Positions 52,605 through 61,818 are shown, counted from the stretch's first letter. The stretch: 64,000 nucleotides of DNA from a bacterium 0.1xD8-71 (GCA_003612405.1 RAYR01000019.1:42725-106724); one strand, 5' to 3'. Notes: generated from the letters alone by a model not told the origin. Made by a program: numbers and translations.

Positions 52605-53900
52605 ATGATTTATGTAAAAAATATTTCATACATGTTGAGCCATGTGTTTTTTATGGTCTTTCTCTATCTGTTTTTGATACACCGTTATTCCAGAAGACAA
52701 ACCATTGCTATTTGTGTTGTTTCCTGCTCTGTAATGAACATGTTAGACTATTTTAAGCTGGATATGTTCTCGGGAAGTAAACCTGCCTACCTCTTTACGA
52801 CTCTTGTACAGATTGCCATTGCACAGTGCACGGGACTTTTGATTGCCAAAAAGAGGGACAGCCGGGCGCTGTTTATCAGCCTCAGCGCTTCCAACTATGT
52901 GATTGTGGGAAGTATCACCGCCTCTATCCTGTATATCCTGACGGGCCGTGTCAGTCTGGCACTGGTGGGAAATCTTCTCATGCATCTTGCGATTTTACTG
53001 ATTCTCTCCGGAAAGCTTGGTAATATATTTCATAAATTCTGCGAGCGGGATCTCGGAAAAAGCTGGTGGGGATTATGTCTGATCCCTGTCTTCTTTTTTT
53101 GCAGTTTTTCCTGCCTTGCTTTCTTTCCTTATACCCTTTACGAATATCCGCAGAATATTCTCGTCAGTATATTTCTGATGATTACAATGCTGGTATCTTA
53201 TGTTGCAGTGTTACACTATCTGGACAGTGAGGCAAAGCAGGTCGAGGGATATTGGAAGAATGTAATGTTTGAATCCTATATCAAAGGCCTGGAAAGCCAG
53301 AAATATTTAGTGGAACAGTCCGAACAGAACCTGAAAATCTTACGGCATGATATGAGACATTATTCCATGATGATAGATTCCCTGATTACGCAGGAAGAAT
53401 ATCAGGAAATTCAAAACATAGCCGGCCACATTAATGAAGTCGTGAACGAAAACAGAGTCAACAGATACTGTGATAATCTCGTCATCAATACCATTCTTAT
53501 GAAAATGACCGAACAGGCACAGCTTTTTCATATTACCTTACGTCTGGGCGTTCAGGTGTCCAGACAAATTCCGGTCAATGAATATGAATTTGCCATGGTC
53601 CTTGCCAATCTCTTGGAAAATGCAATCTTCAGTTTAGAGAATGTTGATCCGGCCAAAAAATATGTTGACGCCAAGATACATTGTACAGCAGAGTACCTTC
53701 TGGCCGATATGGAAAATGAATGTGAAAAAGAAATTCATTTTGATTCCACAACCGGCCTTCCCAAAAGCACAAGAGGGCAGGGCCACGGACTGGGTATGCA
53801 GAGTGTACAGGCTTTTTGCGACAAATTGAGCGGAAATATTGAATGTTACTGTGAGAATAACCGTTTTCGGATTATCCTGTTTGCCAAATTTCCACAATAA
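52605..53900 (+). CDS. AgrC-like sensor histidine kinase (GHKL type)
   Basis: A 431-residue membrane kinase. Six to seven hydrophobic segments occupy residues 1-210. The histidine is in LKILRHDMRHYSMM (about residue 245-255) and the ATP-binding domain has ANLLENAIFSLENV and GHGLGMQSVQAF. AGGTG lies six bases before ATG 52605; a GTG three codons earlier is the alternative. It pairs with the upstream LytTR regulator. AgrC-type kinases detect peptides, but no peptide gene is adjacent. Confidence 0.9.
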   Translation: MIYVKNISYMLSHVFFMVFLYLFLIHRYSRRQTIAICVVSCSVMNMLDYFKLDMFSGSKPAYLFTTLVQIAIAQCTGLLIAKKRDSRALFISLSASNYVIVGSITASILYILTGRVSLALVGNLLMHLAILLILSGKLGNIFHKFCERDLGKSWWGLCLIPVFFFCSFSCLAFFPYTLYEYPQNILVSIFLMITMLVSYVAVLHYLDSEAKQVEGYWKNVMFESYIKGLESQKYLVEQSEQNLKILRHDMRHYSMMIDSLITQEEYQEIQNIAGHINEVVNENRVNRYCDNLVINTILMKMTEQAQLFHITLRLGVQVSRQIPVNEYEFAMVLANLLENAIFSLENVDPAKKYVDAKIHCTAEYLLADMENECEKEIHFDSTTGLPKSTRGQGHGLGMQSVQAFCDKLSGNIECYCENNRFRIILFAKFPQ

Positions 53901-55040
53901 CTATGGTTTCTGAATCTGAAAAGTATCTTCCAGCAACAGCCAGTTCGGCCGGAAAAACCGCATTATCTGCCAGTATCCCATTCCCCGAAGGCCATATGCC
54001 GGCAAAAGAGAAAATTTCTCCCGATAGCTTCTCACATCCTCAAACCATACCTCATGCTGCTGCCCATTCTTTTCATATCGGAAAAAGGGTGACATGGCCA
54101 CTTCATCAAATTCAATCGGCACGCCGGCCTCTATGGCAATCTGCACGGCTCCCTGGTTACTGACCGTGGTTGCCCGTGAGGTTCCCTGGATAAAAGGCAG
54201 CGTCCAGTCATAACCATAATTAGGGATTCCCAGATCAATTTTGGCGGAAGGGATACGGGTAACGGCATATTCCACCACCTGCCGGACCTTATTGACAGGC
54301 GCTACCGCCATAGGCGGGCCATAGGTATAACCCCACTCATAAGTCATAAGCAGAACACTGTCAGCAGCCTCTCCCAGAAGTCTATAATCTTTTCCTTCAT
54401 AAAGAAGCCCCGCCTGCGTATCGGAAGTCTTAGGCGCCAGAGCCACCGAAACATGATATCCGTATGGCGAAAGGAGATTCCTGACATCCGCCACAAAATC
54501 GGCAAAGGGAATCCGATCTTCAGGACGGATATACTCAAAGTCAATATCCACACCCCGGAAATTTTTCTCCTGAACGACAGCCAGAAGATTGGTAAGGAGA
54601 TTCTCTTTGGCCTCCTGGTCATTCACCACGGAAGTAATCAGAAAGTTATTGAAGTTCCCGTCCGGCCCAAGGGGTGTCAGGGTGAGCACCGGTCGTACAC
54701 CCGTCATAAGTGCTGCATTTATCATAAAAGTGTCATCCTGTACAGGCGCCACCAAATCACCATCGGTGGTAAATCCATAAGAAAAAACAGAAAGAGAAGA
54801 CAGGTAAGGCAGAGTCTGACTCAAAACCTCCTGTTGAATAAAAGGATAGGCATAACCGTTCACCCAGGCCGGATAAGAGGGTTCGGCAGACGCCCCGGCA
54901 GAGATAAGAAGAGCCTGCCCCAATGCCAACGGGTAAGGATAGCGCAGCTGATTATCATAAATAACAGAGGATACCGCGATCCCATAGCGCTCGGCAATGG
55001 AATCCACGGTATCTCCTGACTTTACCACATAAATTTCCAT
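53901..55040 (-). CDS. LysM domain plus GH18 hydrolase (SleL/YaaH-like)
   Basis: A 379-residue protein. Residues 1-47 form one LysM peptidoglycan-binding motif (YVVKSGDTVDSIAERYGI). A GH18 barrel follows with the catalytic motif FRGVDIDFEYI (DxxDxDxE) and VALAPKTSD, LLMTYEWGYTYGPP and WFEDVRSY. This build is that of spore cortex N-acetylglucosaminidases SleL/YaaH, which act in germination. SleL usually has two LysM repeats; here only one. No signal peptide, as in spore-coat-located members. AGGGAA precedes ATG 55040. The stop abuts the AgrC-like gene. Confidence 0.9.
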   Translation of the reverse strand: MEIYVVKSGDTVDSIAERYGIAVSSVIYDNQLRYPYPLALGQALLISAGASAEPSYPAWVNGYAYPFIQQEVLSQTLPYLSSLSVFSYGFTTDGDLVAPVQDDTFMINAALMTGVRPVLTLTPLGPDGNFNNFLITSVVNDQEAKENLLTNLLAVVQEKNFRGVDIDFEYIRPEDRIPFADFVADVRNLLSPYGYHVSVALAPKTSDTQAGLLYEGKDYRLLGEAADSVLLMTYEWGYTYGPPMAVAPVNKVRQVVEYAVTRIPSAKIDLGIPNYGYDWTLPFIQGTSRATTVSNQGAVQIAIEAGVPIEFDEVAMSPFFRYEKNGQQHEVWFEDVRSYREKFSLLPAYGLRGMGYWQIMRFFRPNWLLLEDTFQIQKP

Positions 55041-55111
55041 AATATATTCCCTGTGGATTTTACTTTATTCTATGCAGGAATATCTCACAGGATACCGACG
55101 AGAATTTCTTT

Positions 55112-55535
55112 CTAAATAAATAATCCATGTATTTCCCTGATTTCATCCTCATTGGGAATAGAACTTTGTGCCCCCGGGCGCGTCACTACCACCGCGGCCA
55201 CTTCTATCGCAAAAGTAATTGCCTGCTCCAGAGAATACGCTTCCGTCAGAAACATTGCCATAGCTGCCGTAAAGCTGTCCCCGGCCGCCGTCGTATCCAC
55301 CACACTTCCTACACCACGTTCCAACAGACGGCAAGCCGCCCTCTCAATCTCCTCGGCAGTATCTACCGGCATCCCTGTCAATAATCCCAATTCCGTTTCA
55401 TTGGGCTTGATCACATCCACGCAGTGATACAGTTCATCCGGCAGATTTGCGGCAGGCGCCGGATCCAATATCACCAGTTTACCCGCCTTTCTCCCTTCTC
55501 TGGCAGCAAAAACCACCGCCCGGCATACCATGTCC
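55112..55535 (-). pseudogene. Ribokinase remnant (N-terminus and an internal segment deleted)
   Basis: The C-terminal half of a PfkB/ribokinase-type kinase is recognisable (GKLVILDPAPAANLPDELY, KPNETELGLLTG, then VDTTAAGDSFTAAMA with the catalytic aspartate). The N-terminal sugar-binding half is missing, and about 30 residues that normally lie between GVGSV and VDTTAAGD are deleted in frame. The 5' end is fused to a truncated permease gene. Not functional as a kinase. Confidence 0.82.
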
Positions 55536-56273
55536 CATGCTCTCTGCCGCTATACCGATAAATCCCCGTCCTGCCACCATGTTCTTGGAAAAGAAACTCA
55601 CATATCCCATGGACATAAATGCGCCGCCCATGCCGATCAGTGTCCCGGCAATAATCAATGTCATATATTTATATTTGATAATAGACAGACCTACCGATTC
55701 CGCCGCATCAGGATTCTCTCCCACCGTGCGCATACGAAGTCCCGACTTTGTCTTCAGGAATAATGTCACATACCCAAAAACGCAGGTCAGCAAGATTCCT
55801 ACCAGAATACCAAACAACAATCCTGCCCAGCAGTTTCCAAACATCCAGGATCCAAGCGGGGCTGCCAGGGAACAAAAGAGCATAATCCCCTCTGTTGCAA
55901 TACTGTCCACTCCGCCTTTGCTGAATATCATACATGCCAAACAATTCAACGCTTCCTCCTATACCCGCCAGCGCTCCGCCTATCAGCTGTGAGATAATGA
56001 TGACATTGGAATAATTGGCGTTCATGGATGCATCCCGCAGATAATTTACTACGATATACAGTCCAAGATATAATAATACATAATTCAACATCAGGCTGGT
56101 AACCAGCTCACTGGCATTACATTTTACCTTTAGCATGCCCGGGATCAGCGAAGAGATACCGCCTGCCAGGGCTCCTTGCTTATCAAAAGGATGGTTATCA
56201 ATACAATAAGCAGTGCAATGCCGATCGCCAACGCCGATTTGAGAATTTCAAACTTAATCCTGCTCTTACTATC
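55536..56273 (-). pseudogene. Fused remnants of two nucleoside ABC permease genes (YufP/YufQ type)
   Basis: Reading the minus strand from 56273: a first-helix segment (KFEILKSALAIGIALLIVLITILLI), a deletion with frame change, GALAGGISSLIPGM...ASELVTSLMLNYV (YufP-like), another deletion and frame change, then FSKGGVDSIATEGIMLF (YufQ-like N-terminus) and a C-terminal part with RTVGENPDAAESVG. At least three junctions interrupt frame or skip conserved segments. The segment is decayed beyond function. Confidence 0.8.
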
Positions 56274-56791
56274 CAACTTCCTTCACCCCCTGTTTCTTCA
56301 GCCCCAGCATATATAATCCCAGTTCTTCTTCCGTCACCTTACTGCTGTCCTCAAAATATGCCACGACCTCTCCCTCGCACATGACCAGAATACTGTCTGA
56401 CAACACCATAACCTCATTTAAGTCCGCCGAGACCAGCATAACGGCATTACCCTCTTCACGTTTCTCCAGAATCTTTTTCCATATGAACTCATTGGCTCCT
56501 ACGTCGATACCTCTGGTGGGCTGGTTCGCAATCAGAATATCGGGGGCTGCCGAAAATTCCCTTGCCACCACGACTTTCTGCATATTACCGCCAGACAGCA
56601 TGGCCAGCGTCTGATTCTTATTACGGCAGCGAATATTGAACTCTTTGATCAGGTCATCGCTGAGTGCGATAATTTTCTTATGGCTTAAGAAGCCTCTGTT
56701 TTTCAATGCCGGACTGTCCACCCGATCCGGAATCAGGTTCTCCCATCAGCGCATGAATCTCTCCCTCTCTGACCGAAAAATCCACATCCTT
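56269..56791 (-). pseudogene. Nucleoside ABC importer ATPase remnant (YufO type)
   Basis: A short N-terminal piece (KDVDFSVREGEIHALMGE) is joined, through a frame change near 56725, to the C-terminal ABC domain (LSGGNMQKVVVAREFSAAPDILIANQPTRGIDVG). The first ABC domain is almost entirely deleted. It overlaps the permease remnant start as in intact operons. Confidence 0.8.
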
Positions 56792-57237
56792 ATTGGCTGC
56801 ATCTTCATCAATCCCTTTAAACGCCATACTCTGATCCACATCAATACCGATGATATATTTACCGGATTCCTTAGCCGCTTCCACACATCCAAGCGCTGCG
56901 GTCTCCGCAGGCGTAATGATAATGTCCGCCCCCTGATTGTACTGTGCCAGGGCAAGCTCCTTACCCTTTGCAGAATCATCCCAGCTTCCCACATAAGAGA
57001 CGATCACTTTGATGTCAGGTTCTACAGAACGTGCGCCTTCCACATAACCCACAATCCAGTCGGTAATGATGGGATGTTCCATACTGCCGATCAATCCGAT
57101 GATCGGTTCCGGATTTGTGCCTTCCATCTCCGTGTCAAACAGTACAAACTTCTGGTCGGGATACTCTTTGGCAACTTCCTGTACTGTCTCAATGGCACTT
57201 GGCCCATTGGTGATGACACCATAAATACCTCCTTAAA
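56792..57237 (-). pseudogene. BMP-family nucleoside-binding protein remnant
   Basis: A central to C-terminal piece of a BmpA-type binding lipoprotein (GVITNGPSAIETVQEVAKEY, IIGLIGSMEHP, YNQGADIIITPA, IIGIDVDQS). The signal peptide and first third are gone: the homology ends at about 57237, exactly where mobile-element sequence begins. Its 3' end is fused in frame to the ATPase remnant. Confidence 0.8.
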
Positions 57238-57240
57238 CGC

Positions 57241-57286
57241 ACAAAAAGGACAGCCCAGACTTTTCCCATAAGTCTGTGACTGCCCT
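57241..57286 (-). terminator. Terminator at the left border of the mobile element
   Basis: On the minus strand GGGCAG...AGACTT, loop, AAGTCT...CTGTCC followed by TTTTTGTG. It ends transcription from the HTH gene and marks the first sequence not belonging to the decayed operon. The stretch 57287-57401 holds nothing else recognised. Confidence 0.7.
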
Positions 57287-57401
57287 TGCGCTGTGTTTGA
57301 TGATAAATATTCAAAATCCCTTAAAACATTTTCTGCAAACAGTTGGGAAGAATTGCAGAATCATATGTGGGATTATGTATTCAGTTTTTGATATTTTTGT
57401 T

Positions 57402-57731
57402 CTAAATTTTCAGCTTGTCCGCACCGTATTTGTGAATGATGCGGAAAAGGATTTCTTTCTCTTTCCCCTCTGCTTTATCATATAAGCCGCATAAAGTTTT
57501 CTGTTCCGTCAGCGTGAGGGTGTTAGTATAAGGCTTGTAATTTTCTGTGATGAAAACCCCGCCGCCCTCGCCCGGCTTTGTGTAGACAGGGTAATCAAAA
57601 GACAGTACGATAACGTCATTCATTATCGTGCGCCTTGAAACCTCCAGTTCCCATGCAAGCTCCCTCATTGTCGTGTGCCCTCTGGAGGATAAAATACTGA
57701 TGATTTCCATTCTCCGGTGTGCAGTGTCCAT
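57402..57731 (-). CDS. Small HTH (DeoR/HTH_11-type) regulator of the mobile element
   Basis: A 109-residue protein. Residues 1-60 form a winged helix (RRMEIISILSSRGHTTMRELAWELEVSRRTIMNDVIVL), followed by YPVYTKPGEGGGVFI, a wing typical of DeoR/WYL-type regulators, and a short helical tail. There is no ligand domain. GGGAGG precedes ATG 57731. Similar short HTH proteins are common in conjugative or mobilizable elements of gut Clostridia. Target unknown. Confidence 0.8.
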   Translation of the reverse strand: MDTAHRRMEIISILSSRGHTTMRELAWELEVSRRTIMNDVIVLSFDYPVYTKPGEGGGVFITENYKPYTNTLTLTEQKTLCGLYDKAEGKEKEILFRIIHKYGADKLKI

Positions 57732-57787
57732 GCCACGCCTCCCGTCATTTTCTATGTAAAATAATATTGAAATATTCTATTTTAATA

Positions 57788-58266
57788 CAGACTATTGGAG
57801 AAACAGAGAAGGGACACAAGATATTTACTCAAGATTTGGGATTGATAATGTTCCGCAGATAATTAGAATTGATTCAGAAGGCAATATAAGTAAATACAAT
57901 TATGATCAAGAAAATGGCGATTTAAAAGATAGCATAAAGCATTTTTTAGGATTGGATGGTCTAAAAATGATTAGATATTTAGAATTAATAGAATATATTT
58001 GTCTCGTTATATCTATTAGCAATTTCATTGCAATAGGGCTTACATTGAAGAAAAAGAAACAAATATTTAAGACAATGTATTTTATTAATAACTTCGGAGT
58101 TGTTACCATATCAAATCTTATCATTTGGATAGAAGGCTGGTATGTGGACGAAAATAATCTAAGCGGCAGTACAATGAGCTTCTTTTTAAACTTTTGTAAC
58201 ATTGCACTCTTTATATTGAATAATATAATGACAATAAATTGCAAAAAAACGGAGAGTGTCAGATAA
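57788..58266 (+). pseudogene. Frameshifted and 5'-truncated membrane protein gene
   Basis: The frame DYWRNREGTQDIYSRFG continues into the frame VPQIIRIDSEGN only if one base is restored near 57838-57841. The downstream part is 104-140 residues with three hydrophobic segments (YICLVISISNFIAIGLTL, FINNFGVVTISNLIIW, FLNFCNIALFILNNI). No start codon with ribosome binding site exists upstream. Very AT-rich. Family not recognised. A downstream internal start at 57952 (TTG) or 57967 (ATG) could still yield a short membrane protein. Confidence 0.5.
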
Positions 58267-58277
58267 ACTGTGTATTT

Positions 58278-58390
58278 CCTTAAAACTGCCATCAGGGATT
58301 ATATCAAATCCTCGAAAGCCTGTAAAGGCTGAAAGGCTTACCTTGACAGGCTTCCGAGGATTTAAGGATGGCTTCTAAGCAGTTTTAAGG
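58278..58390. repeat. 113-bp nested inverted repeat
   Basis: Outer arms CCTTAAAACTGC (58278-58289) and GCAGTTTTAAGG (58379-58390) are perfect 12-mers. Inside them AAATCCTCGAAAGCCTGT pairs with ACAGGCTTCCGAGGATTT with one mismatch, and the loop contains AAGGCT/AGCCTT-like symmetry. No open reading frame. A structured RNA, recombination site or replication-related element are possible. Confidence 0.75.
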
Positions 58391-58465
58391 GGCAGCATTT
58401 CAAAAATAACTTACACACTTAATCTGACACACCCAAAAAACGACATAAAAAGATTAGATTATAGG

Positions 58466-58504
58466 AAAATGCCATGACAAATCATCTCATGGTATTTTCT
58501 TTTT
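58466..58504. terminator. Terminator after relaxase gene
   Basis: AAAATGCCATGA and TCATGGTATTTT pair (one G-U) with loop CAAATCATC; TTTTCTTTTTT follows on the plus strand and TTTTCC on the minus strand. Confidence 0.65.
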
Positions 58505-58507
58505 TGA

Positions 58508-60208
58508 CTAATGGCTTCGTTCCACGCTTCTTTTAAGCATATGATTTTCTGAATTATAATGCCAGCTTTGTCCTTTGGCATATTCCAGACGTTGCTTTAT
58601 TGTAAATTCACGTTCCGCTTCATCAAGGGCGTCGGAAACATAGAACTCTGCTTCGTTAAACTGGTTATAATCAAAGGCGTCTTTATATTCAGCCTGCAGA
58701 TATTTCTTTGCCTTTGAAATTGTAACCGGACGAAGAATATCCCTCTGCAATTTAAATTCAACTTCTTCATCTGGTGTAACTTTATCCTTGAGTGAAAGAT
58801 ATTCCTTTGTCTGGTCGCTTATTCTTGTTCCTAATATATTTTGTAAATCTTCCTGTTTTTTACGTTTTTCCTCATATTCAGGTATTTTTGAACATAATTC
58901 CTTGAATTCTACCTCGTCCTTATAATATAAAAGCAAATTGGAAAGCTCGGATTTTAGTTCCTCTATATCTTCGGTCCGTGTGGCAATCTCTTTTGACAGA
59001 GCGATTCGCTTGGAGATATTTAATTTTGAAGTTGCTTTCTGCTCTGATTTGAGGTTGCGGAGAAAGCTCTTCTTGGACTTGGTTTCTCTCTTTAAATCGT
59101 TATATTTGTGATATTCAGGCTTTATCCAGTTAAGCCATTCATCACACTCTCCGACTGCTTTTTGTGCCTGTTTCTGTTTGTAACGGCTGATAATCAGATT
59201 TGCAAAAATATGCTCCATAGACTTTGCTATTTTGGGAATGGAAGTTTTTACTGCTTCAGCAATCTTTTGAAGTTCCATTTTCATCCTGCGTAAAAGTCTG
59301 TTATCTGCTCTGATTTGGCGGTTTAACTCACAGCGTTCTGATACATTCCACTGCTTCTCTATAATTCGTGCTGTCACTCCCTCGTGTATGGTCGGCTGTT
59401 CTGTGATGCCGCGTTCTTTAAAACTCCGGTGGTCAATCCGTTCGTCAATATCCTTTTCTGCAAGCATTTTGTTTGTGACATCTGCCCATTCTTCACGCCA
59501 TTTTATCAACTGCTCGTTACTGTTCCAACGTTCGGTTATGGGGTTCTGCCTTCCGTATTTGGTACTCTTAGGATATTTTGATACACGTTCATATCCTATT
59601 GTATCTGCTTCGGATGGCGTCATGTATACTTTTTTCCTGCCAACTTTATACTGGTATTGTTTTTCCCAGCCAGATTTCTGTGCGGATTTGAACTCGGCAG
59701 CGGTAACCCCTTTTTCTTCCCCATTGCGTTTACAGAGGTATTCTTTTTCTGTCTTATGTTGCCATTTCCCGTTTTCGTTCAGTGGACGCACCGTTAAAAT
59801 TATATGTGCGTGAGGATTATGTCCGTCTGTATCATGTATGGCAAAATCAATGCACATACCTTCTGATACGAAATTATCACTGATATATCGGCGCAACAGG
59901 TCAATCCATTCATCTTTGGACAGCTCGATGGGGAGCGCCGCGACAAATTCGCGTGCAAGTCTGCTGTCCTTGGTTTTTTCTGCTTCTTCAACAGCGTTCC
60001 ATAATTTCTCCCTGTCTGACCATTCCGTTGGTGCATTTGTCGGAAGCATGATTTCCTGATGGACTAATCCGTGTTTCCGTGTGTAGTCGTGTTCTATGCC
60101 ATCGTAATCGTTATACAGCTTGGAACAGCTCATGTAGGCGGAAGCGGCTACGACAGAACGACCTGTTCCGCGGCTGATAACTTTTGCTTCAAGGTGGTAA
60201 ATTGCCAT
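58508..60208 (-). CDS. MobA/MobL-family (MobQ) relaxase
   Basis: A 566-residue relaxase. The N-terminal 190 residues form the nicking domain: AIYHLEAKVISRGTGRSVVAASAYMS with the nucleophile tyrosine region, and the metal-binding histidines in HNPHAHIILTVRPL. The remainder is charged and coiled coil, with a DNA-processing role not assigned. It would nick the oriT at about 60478 and lead DNA transfer using another element's conjugation machinery. AAGAAAGG stands eleven bases before ATG 60208; upstream in-frame starts are less likely. It is the last gene of the element's minus-strand operon. Confidence 0.92.
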   Translation of the reverse strand: MAIYHLEAKVISRGTGRSVVAASAYMSCSKLYNDYDGIEHDYTRKHGLVHQEIMLPTNAPTEWSDREKLWNAVEEAEKTKDSRLAREFVAALPIELSKDEWIDLLRRYISDNFVSEGMCIDFAIHDTDGHNPHAHIILTVRPLNENGKWQHKTEKEYLCKRNGEEKGVTAAEFKSAQKSGWEKQYQYKVGRKKVYMTPSEADTIGYERVSKYPKSTKYGRQNPITERWNSNEQLIKWREEWADVTNKMLAEKDIDERIDHRSFKERGITEQPTIHEGVTARIIEKQWNVSERCELNRQIRADNRLLRRMKMELQKIAEAVKTSIPKIAKSMEHIFANLIISRYKQKQAQKAVGECDEWLNWIKPEYHKYNDLKRETKSKKSFLRNLKSEQKATSKLNISKRIALSKEIATRTEDIEELKSELSNLLLYYKDEVEFKELCSKIPEYEEKRKKQEDLQNILGTRISDQTKEYLSLKDKVTPDEEVEFKLQRDILRPVTISKAKKYLQAEYKDAFDYNQFNEAEFYVSDALDEAEREFTIKQRLEYAKGQSWHYNSENHMLKRSVERSH

Positions 60209-60442
60209 ATAATTGTATACCTTTCTTAAAATACTGTTCAATTGATTGGAAAAATCAGAAGTGCATTTTGCATATCTGGTTTTTGCAAATTTATCTGTTT
60301 TGGAAATGCAGCATTAGATGAAACTTGGTCTGACACAACCTTGTGTGTATCCATAAAAGTAACGGCTGCATATCGTCCGTTCCGCCTGCGGAACAGGACA
60401 AGCCCTCTGCAAGAGCGCACGTGCCCGACCAGCGGGAGGGAT

Positions 60443-60482
60443 ACCACCGCCCGATTTATCGGGTGGTGAGTAAGTGCGCCCT
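60443..60482 (+). other. oriT: oriT core of RSF1010/R1162 type
   Basis: TAAGTGCGCCCT (60471-60482) is identical to the nick region of MobQ plasmids, where cleavage falls between TAAGTGCG and CCCT (here after 60478). Just 5' of it is the inverted repeat ACCACCgCCCGAT (60443-60455) / ATCGGGTGGT (60458-60467), the expected relaxase-binding arm. It lies between the DUF3847 gene and the relaxase gene. A further hairpin GTTCCGCCTGCGGAAC sits near 60388. The rest of 60209-60496 is noncoding. Confidence 0.85.
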
Positions 60483-60496
60483 TATCAGGGAAGGGA

Positions 60497-60718
60497 CTAC
60501 GAAAGTCCCCGTAAGCATACCGTCAGTTCACGCTTTAACTGCTCCATGCTCATATCCCTGACTGACGGAGCGATACTTTCGAGAAGCGCCCCCTCCTGTA
60601 TCAGCCTGTGTGTCCTTGCTTTCTGCTCCTTTACGCGGTTTCTCGCCTTCGCCTCCTCTACACGGTGCTTTGCCTGCAAAACCTTCTTTTCTTCCTCTGA
60701 CATATTACTCTGGCTCAT
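60497..60718 (-). CDS. DUF3847 family small protein
   Basis: A 73-residue, highly charged, helical protein (SEEEKKVLQAKHRVEEAKARNRVKEQKAR) of the DUF3847 family, which is found next to oriT and relaxase genes in gut Firmicutes elements and may act like MobC in relaxosome formation. AAGGGGG precedes ATG 60718. It lies directly beside the oriT. Confidence 0.8.
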   Translation of the reverse strand: MSQSNMSEEEKKVLQAKHRVEEAKARNRVKEQKARTHRLIQEGALLESIAPSVRDMSMEQLKRELTVCLRGLS

Positions 60719-60896
60719 AAAAGCCCCCTTTCTGCCGTTTCCAGCTTATTACGGTATTTGTTTTTACGTTATTGGTACTGATAATGGAATAAGTAGTAAC
60801 AGATGATTTAATCAGGTATTTAATGCCTTTTATTGATACTGATAGAACTAAATCTGTAGCTTTATCAGCACTAATTCTATGTGACATTAGTGTCAT
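60705..60896 (-). CDS. Small ORF in TnpW position (possibly degenerate)
   Basis: About 63 residues from ATG 60896 (or 60887). It overlaps the end of the DnaC-like gene and the start of the DUF3847 gene, the place where related elements carry a TnpW-family protein. The segment IKGIKYLIKSSV loosely recalls the G-x-x-Y-x-V core of that family, but the tail (NTVISWKRQKGG) does not, and no ribosome binding site is seen. It may be a decayed or unrelated frame. Confidence 0.35.
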   Translation of the reverse strand: MTLMSHRISADKATDLVLSVSIKGIKYLIKSSVTTYSIISTNNVKTNTVISWKRQKGGFYEPE

Positions 60897-61746
60897 TTTC
60901 TGGGTGTGACAGAATGTTTCCTGCTTCTTTAAAATTGGCTTCACAATTGATTGCCCGTATATTCTGGCTGCTGATTTTTAGCGGTACGTATACTTCAAGA
61001 ATTCTGTCATAAATTCTGCTTCGGACTAAACCGCATGGATTTTTGAGTTCGTTTAGTGTTAAATTTGTAGTGACTATCAGCGGCTTTTTGCTCCTGTACC
61101 TTGTGTCAATCACATTAAACACCTGCTCCAGTGCAAACTCGGTACTGCGCTCCATGCCAAGGTCGTCAATGATTAAAAGGCTGTACTGGTTAAGGCTGTC
61201 TATATAGCCGTTTCTGTCTTCCTGAAACATACCCGTAAGAGTGTTTAATATCCGCCCAAACGTTGTCATCATAACAGGTATACACTGGTCTAAAAGGGCG
61301 TTCGCTATGCACCCAGCTAGAAATGTTTTGCCTGTACCAATATCTCCCCACAACAACAGTCCAATCCCTTTTTCAAGCATTTCGGGAAAGTGGAGCGTAT
61401 ATTCATAAGCCTTTTCTGACTGCCGGCTGTTATAGCCCACGTCTTTATCAAAGGTACATTCATATAAAGCCCTGTCATGCAGACCCGCGGAACGTTTGGC
61501 GGCTATGTCGTTCAAAAATTCACGCCTGATGCGCTCAGCTTCTTCTTTTTCGTATGTCTCTCTTTGACACTGGCACATAATATCAGGCATATATGTTTTC
61601 CCTAATGCAGATACACGTTTTTGTCTTGGGGTATTGCATTTTTTACAGTAAATAAGACCGTCAGATGTGTTGATATATTCATCATCATTTGGTACGGCTG
61701 ATTTTGTGGTTTGGGTAAATATATTTATTTTGTTATTGTCATTCAT
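60877..61746 (-). CDS. DnaC/IstB-like ATP-binding replication protein
   Basis: A 289-residue AAA+ ATPase. An N-terminal CxxC pair (YCKKCNTPRQ and CQCQRE) suggests zinc binding. Walker A is LLLWGDIGTGKTFLAG, Walker B LLIIDDLGMERS, and sensor 1 IVTTNLTLNEL. Proteins of this type load the replicative helicase; here it serves the element's replication together with the RepA_N protein encoded upstream. Its order between the initiator and the mobilization genes is typical of Lachnospiraceae mobile elements. Confidence 0.9.
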   Translation of the reverse strand: MNDNNKINIFTQTTKSAVPNDDEYINTSDGLIYCKKCNTPRQKRVSALGKTYMPDIMCQCQRETYEKEEAERIRREFLNDIAAKRSAGLHDRALYECTFDKDVGYNSRQSEKAYEYTLHFPEMLEKGIGLLLWGDIGTGKTFLAGCIANALLDQCIPVMMTTFGRILNTLTGMFQEDRNGYIDSLNQYSLLIIDDLGMERSTEFALEQVFNVIDTRYRSKKPLIVTTNLTLNELKNPCGLVRSRIYDRILEVYVPLKISSQNIRAINCEANFKEAGNILSHPENDTNVT

Positions 61747-61818
61747 AGGCTTTCATTTTCCCGACAGGAATAATCCCTGTATTCTTTTTCTTGATATTTC
61801 GTTTTATATCCATTGTTT

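Noticed and set aside
57402..57731. Full WYL-domain regulator
   Set aside because: Only the HTH and wing are present; the short length is usual for these mobile-element proteins, so it is not called truncated.
59388..59813. Plus-strand frame opposite the relaxase
   Set aside because: Shadow of the MobA/MobL gene, whose motifs and codon pattern are on the minus strand.
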